A model generated the notes under the pieces. That model did not search any database. It had not been told where the DNA came from and saw only the letters and a program-made list of their open reading frames with translations. Shown here piece after piece: positions 14,825-15,366 of a stretch of 15,366 nucleotides of DNA. Source of the stretch: DAOTUL01 sp034437435 (GTDB lineage: Bacteria; Chloroflexota; Anaerolineae; Aggregatilineales; Phototrophicaceae). The stretch covers positions 1 to 15,366 of the forward strand of contig CAYQJO010000095.1 in assembly GCA_964417785.1 (NCBI GenBank). The letters are read 5' to 3'. Position numbers and translations under genes: made by a program. Numbering within the stretch: the stretch's first letter is position 1; every line of letters begins with the position of its first letter.

Positions 14825-15366
14825 ATGGTGCGTAATTTTGACTACCCCGAAACACGGCGCGATGAGTCGGTTGTTGACAACTATCACGGCACACCCGTTC
14901 CTGATCCCTACCGCTGGCTGGAAGACCCGGATGCGGAGGAAACACAAGCCTGGGTCCAGGCGCAAAACACGCTGACCCGCGATTATCTATCCGAGATCAG
15001 TGCCTGGGACAGCATCCAGCAGCAGCTCACCCGGCTGTATGACTTTCCCCGCTATGAGGGGACACCGCGCCGGTACGGTGACTGGTACTTCTTCCGCAAG
15101 AACGACGGGCTGCAAAATCAATCGGTCTTGTACGTACAGCAGGGGTCAGACGGAGAAGTGCAGGTCTTGCTGGACCCCAACACGTTGAGTGATGACGGCA
15201 CGGTTGCGCTAATGCAAACCCACTTCAACAAAGACGGCATCCGGATGGTCTACAGTCTATCCAGCGGCGGCAGTGACTGGCAGACCTTGCGCGTGCGTGA
15301 TGTCGTTACCGGCGAGGATTACCCGGAGACGCTGGATTATGTCAAGTTCGCTGGTGTGGCATGGCA
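14825..15366 (+). CDS. Prolyl oligopeptidase family (S9A) protein, 3' end outside the window
   Basis: The N-terminal 180 residues of a serine peptidase of the prolyl oligopeptidase type, which cuts short peptides after proline. The start is the typical S9A N-terminus: YPETRRDE (7-14), then VVDNYHG and VPDPYRWLEDPDAEETQAWV, followed by a helix and the first strands of the beta-propeller (YGDWYFFRKNDG, QNQSVLYVQ, LLDPNTLSDDGTVAL, MVYSLSSGGSDW). The catalytic Ser-Asp-His domain lies beyond the window and cannot be checked. ATG 14825 has AAGGA eight bases upstream. There is no signal peptide, so a cytosolic enzyme is expected, as for most of this family. It is divergent from the SDR-racemase pair. 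Confidence 0.93.
   Translation, partial: MVRNFDYPETRRDESVVDNYHGTPVPDPYRWLEDPDAEETQAWVQAQNTLTRDYLSEISAWDSIQQQLTRLYDFPRYEGTPRRYGDWYFFRKNDGLQNQSVLYVQQGSDGEVQVLLDPNTLSDDGTVALMQTHFNKDGIRMVYSLSSGGSDWQTLRVRDVVTGEDYPETLDYVKFAGVAW

Overview
The window looks like chromosomal DNA of a free-living, moderately GC-rich bacterium. The coding sequence has G/C-rich third positions, ATG/GTG starts and short Shine-Dalgarno sites. A Chloroflexota-like host is my best guess, from the fused transaldolase/glucose-6-phosphate isomerase plus a TM287/288-type ABC exporter and YgeA-like racemase. That is inference; no rRNA or marker gene is present. I see no rRNA, tRNA, CRISPR array, transposase or phage gene, so this is ordinary chromosome with some accessory genes.

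Left block (1-4070, plus strand). A 5'-truncated PAS sensor histidine kinase is followed by a protein with three SH3b-like repeats and an M23 (LytM) peptidase domain. Next come a pentein-fold deiminase of the agmatine/peptidylarginine deiminase family and a 63-codon unknown ORF whose start overlaps the deiminase stop. Gaps are 15 and 4 bases, then an overlap, so this reads as one operon. Its common purpose is unknown; cell-wall or peptide modification under a sensor kinase is a guess.

Middle minus-strand pair (4597-3980). A 45-codon ORF with an excellent ribosome binding site looks like the remains of a Ca2+/H+ antiporter gene. A DUF123/Uri-type GIY-YIG nuclease follows, and its tail runs 91 bases into the 63-codon ORF on the other strand.

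Exporter operon (4652-9035, plus strand). A near-consensus sigma-70 promoter drives a MarR-type repressor and two ABC exporter half-transporters, all overlapping. The first half-transporter has a degenerate ATP site (Asp for the catalytic Glu, Gln for the H-loop His) and the second has a non-canonical signature (LSQGQ). This is the pattern of heterodimeric TM287/288- or BmrCD-type drug exporters. Three CCAAT-containing units spaced exactly 15 bp lie between the promoter and the MarR start codon and are probably the repressor's own operators.

Central-carbon pair (9032-13159). A glycerate kinase (minus) is divergent from a tal-pgi fusion (plus). The 129-bp space between them holds a TATAAT box directly abutting an inverted repeat that may be an operator.

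Right block (13156-15366). An extended SDR oxidoreductase/epimerase and a YgeA-like amino-acid racemase form a minus-strand pair. Divergent from them starts a prolyl-oligopeptidase-family protein that runs off the window end. Two of the convergent junctions (9032-9035 and 13156-13159) have interlocked stop codons and no room for a terminator.
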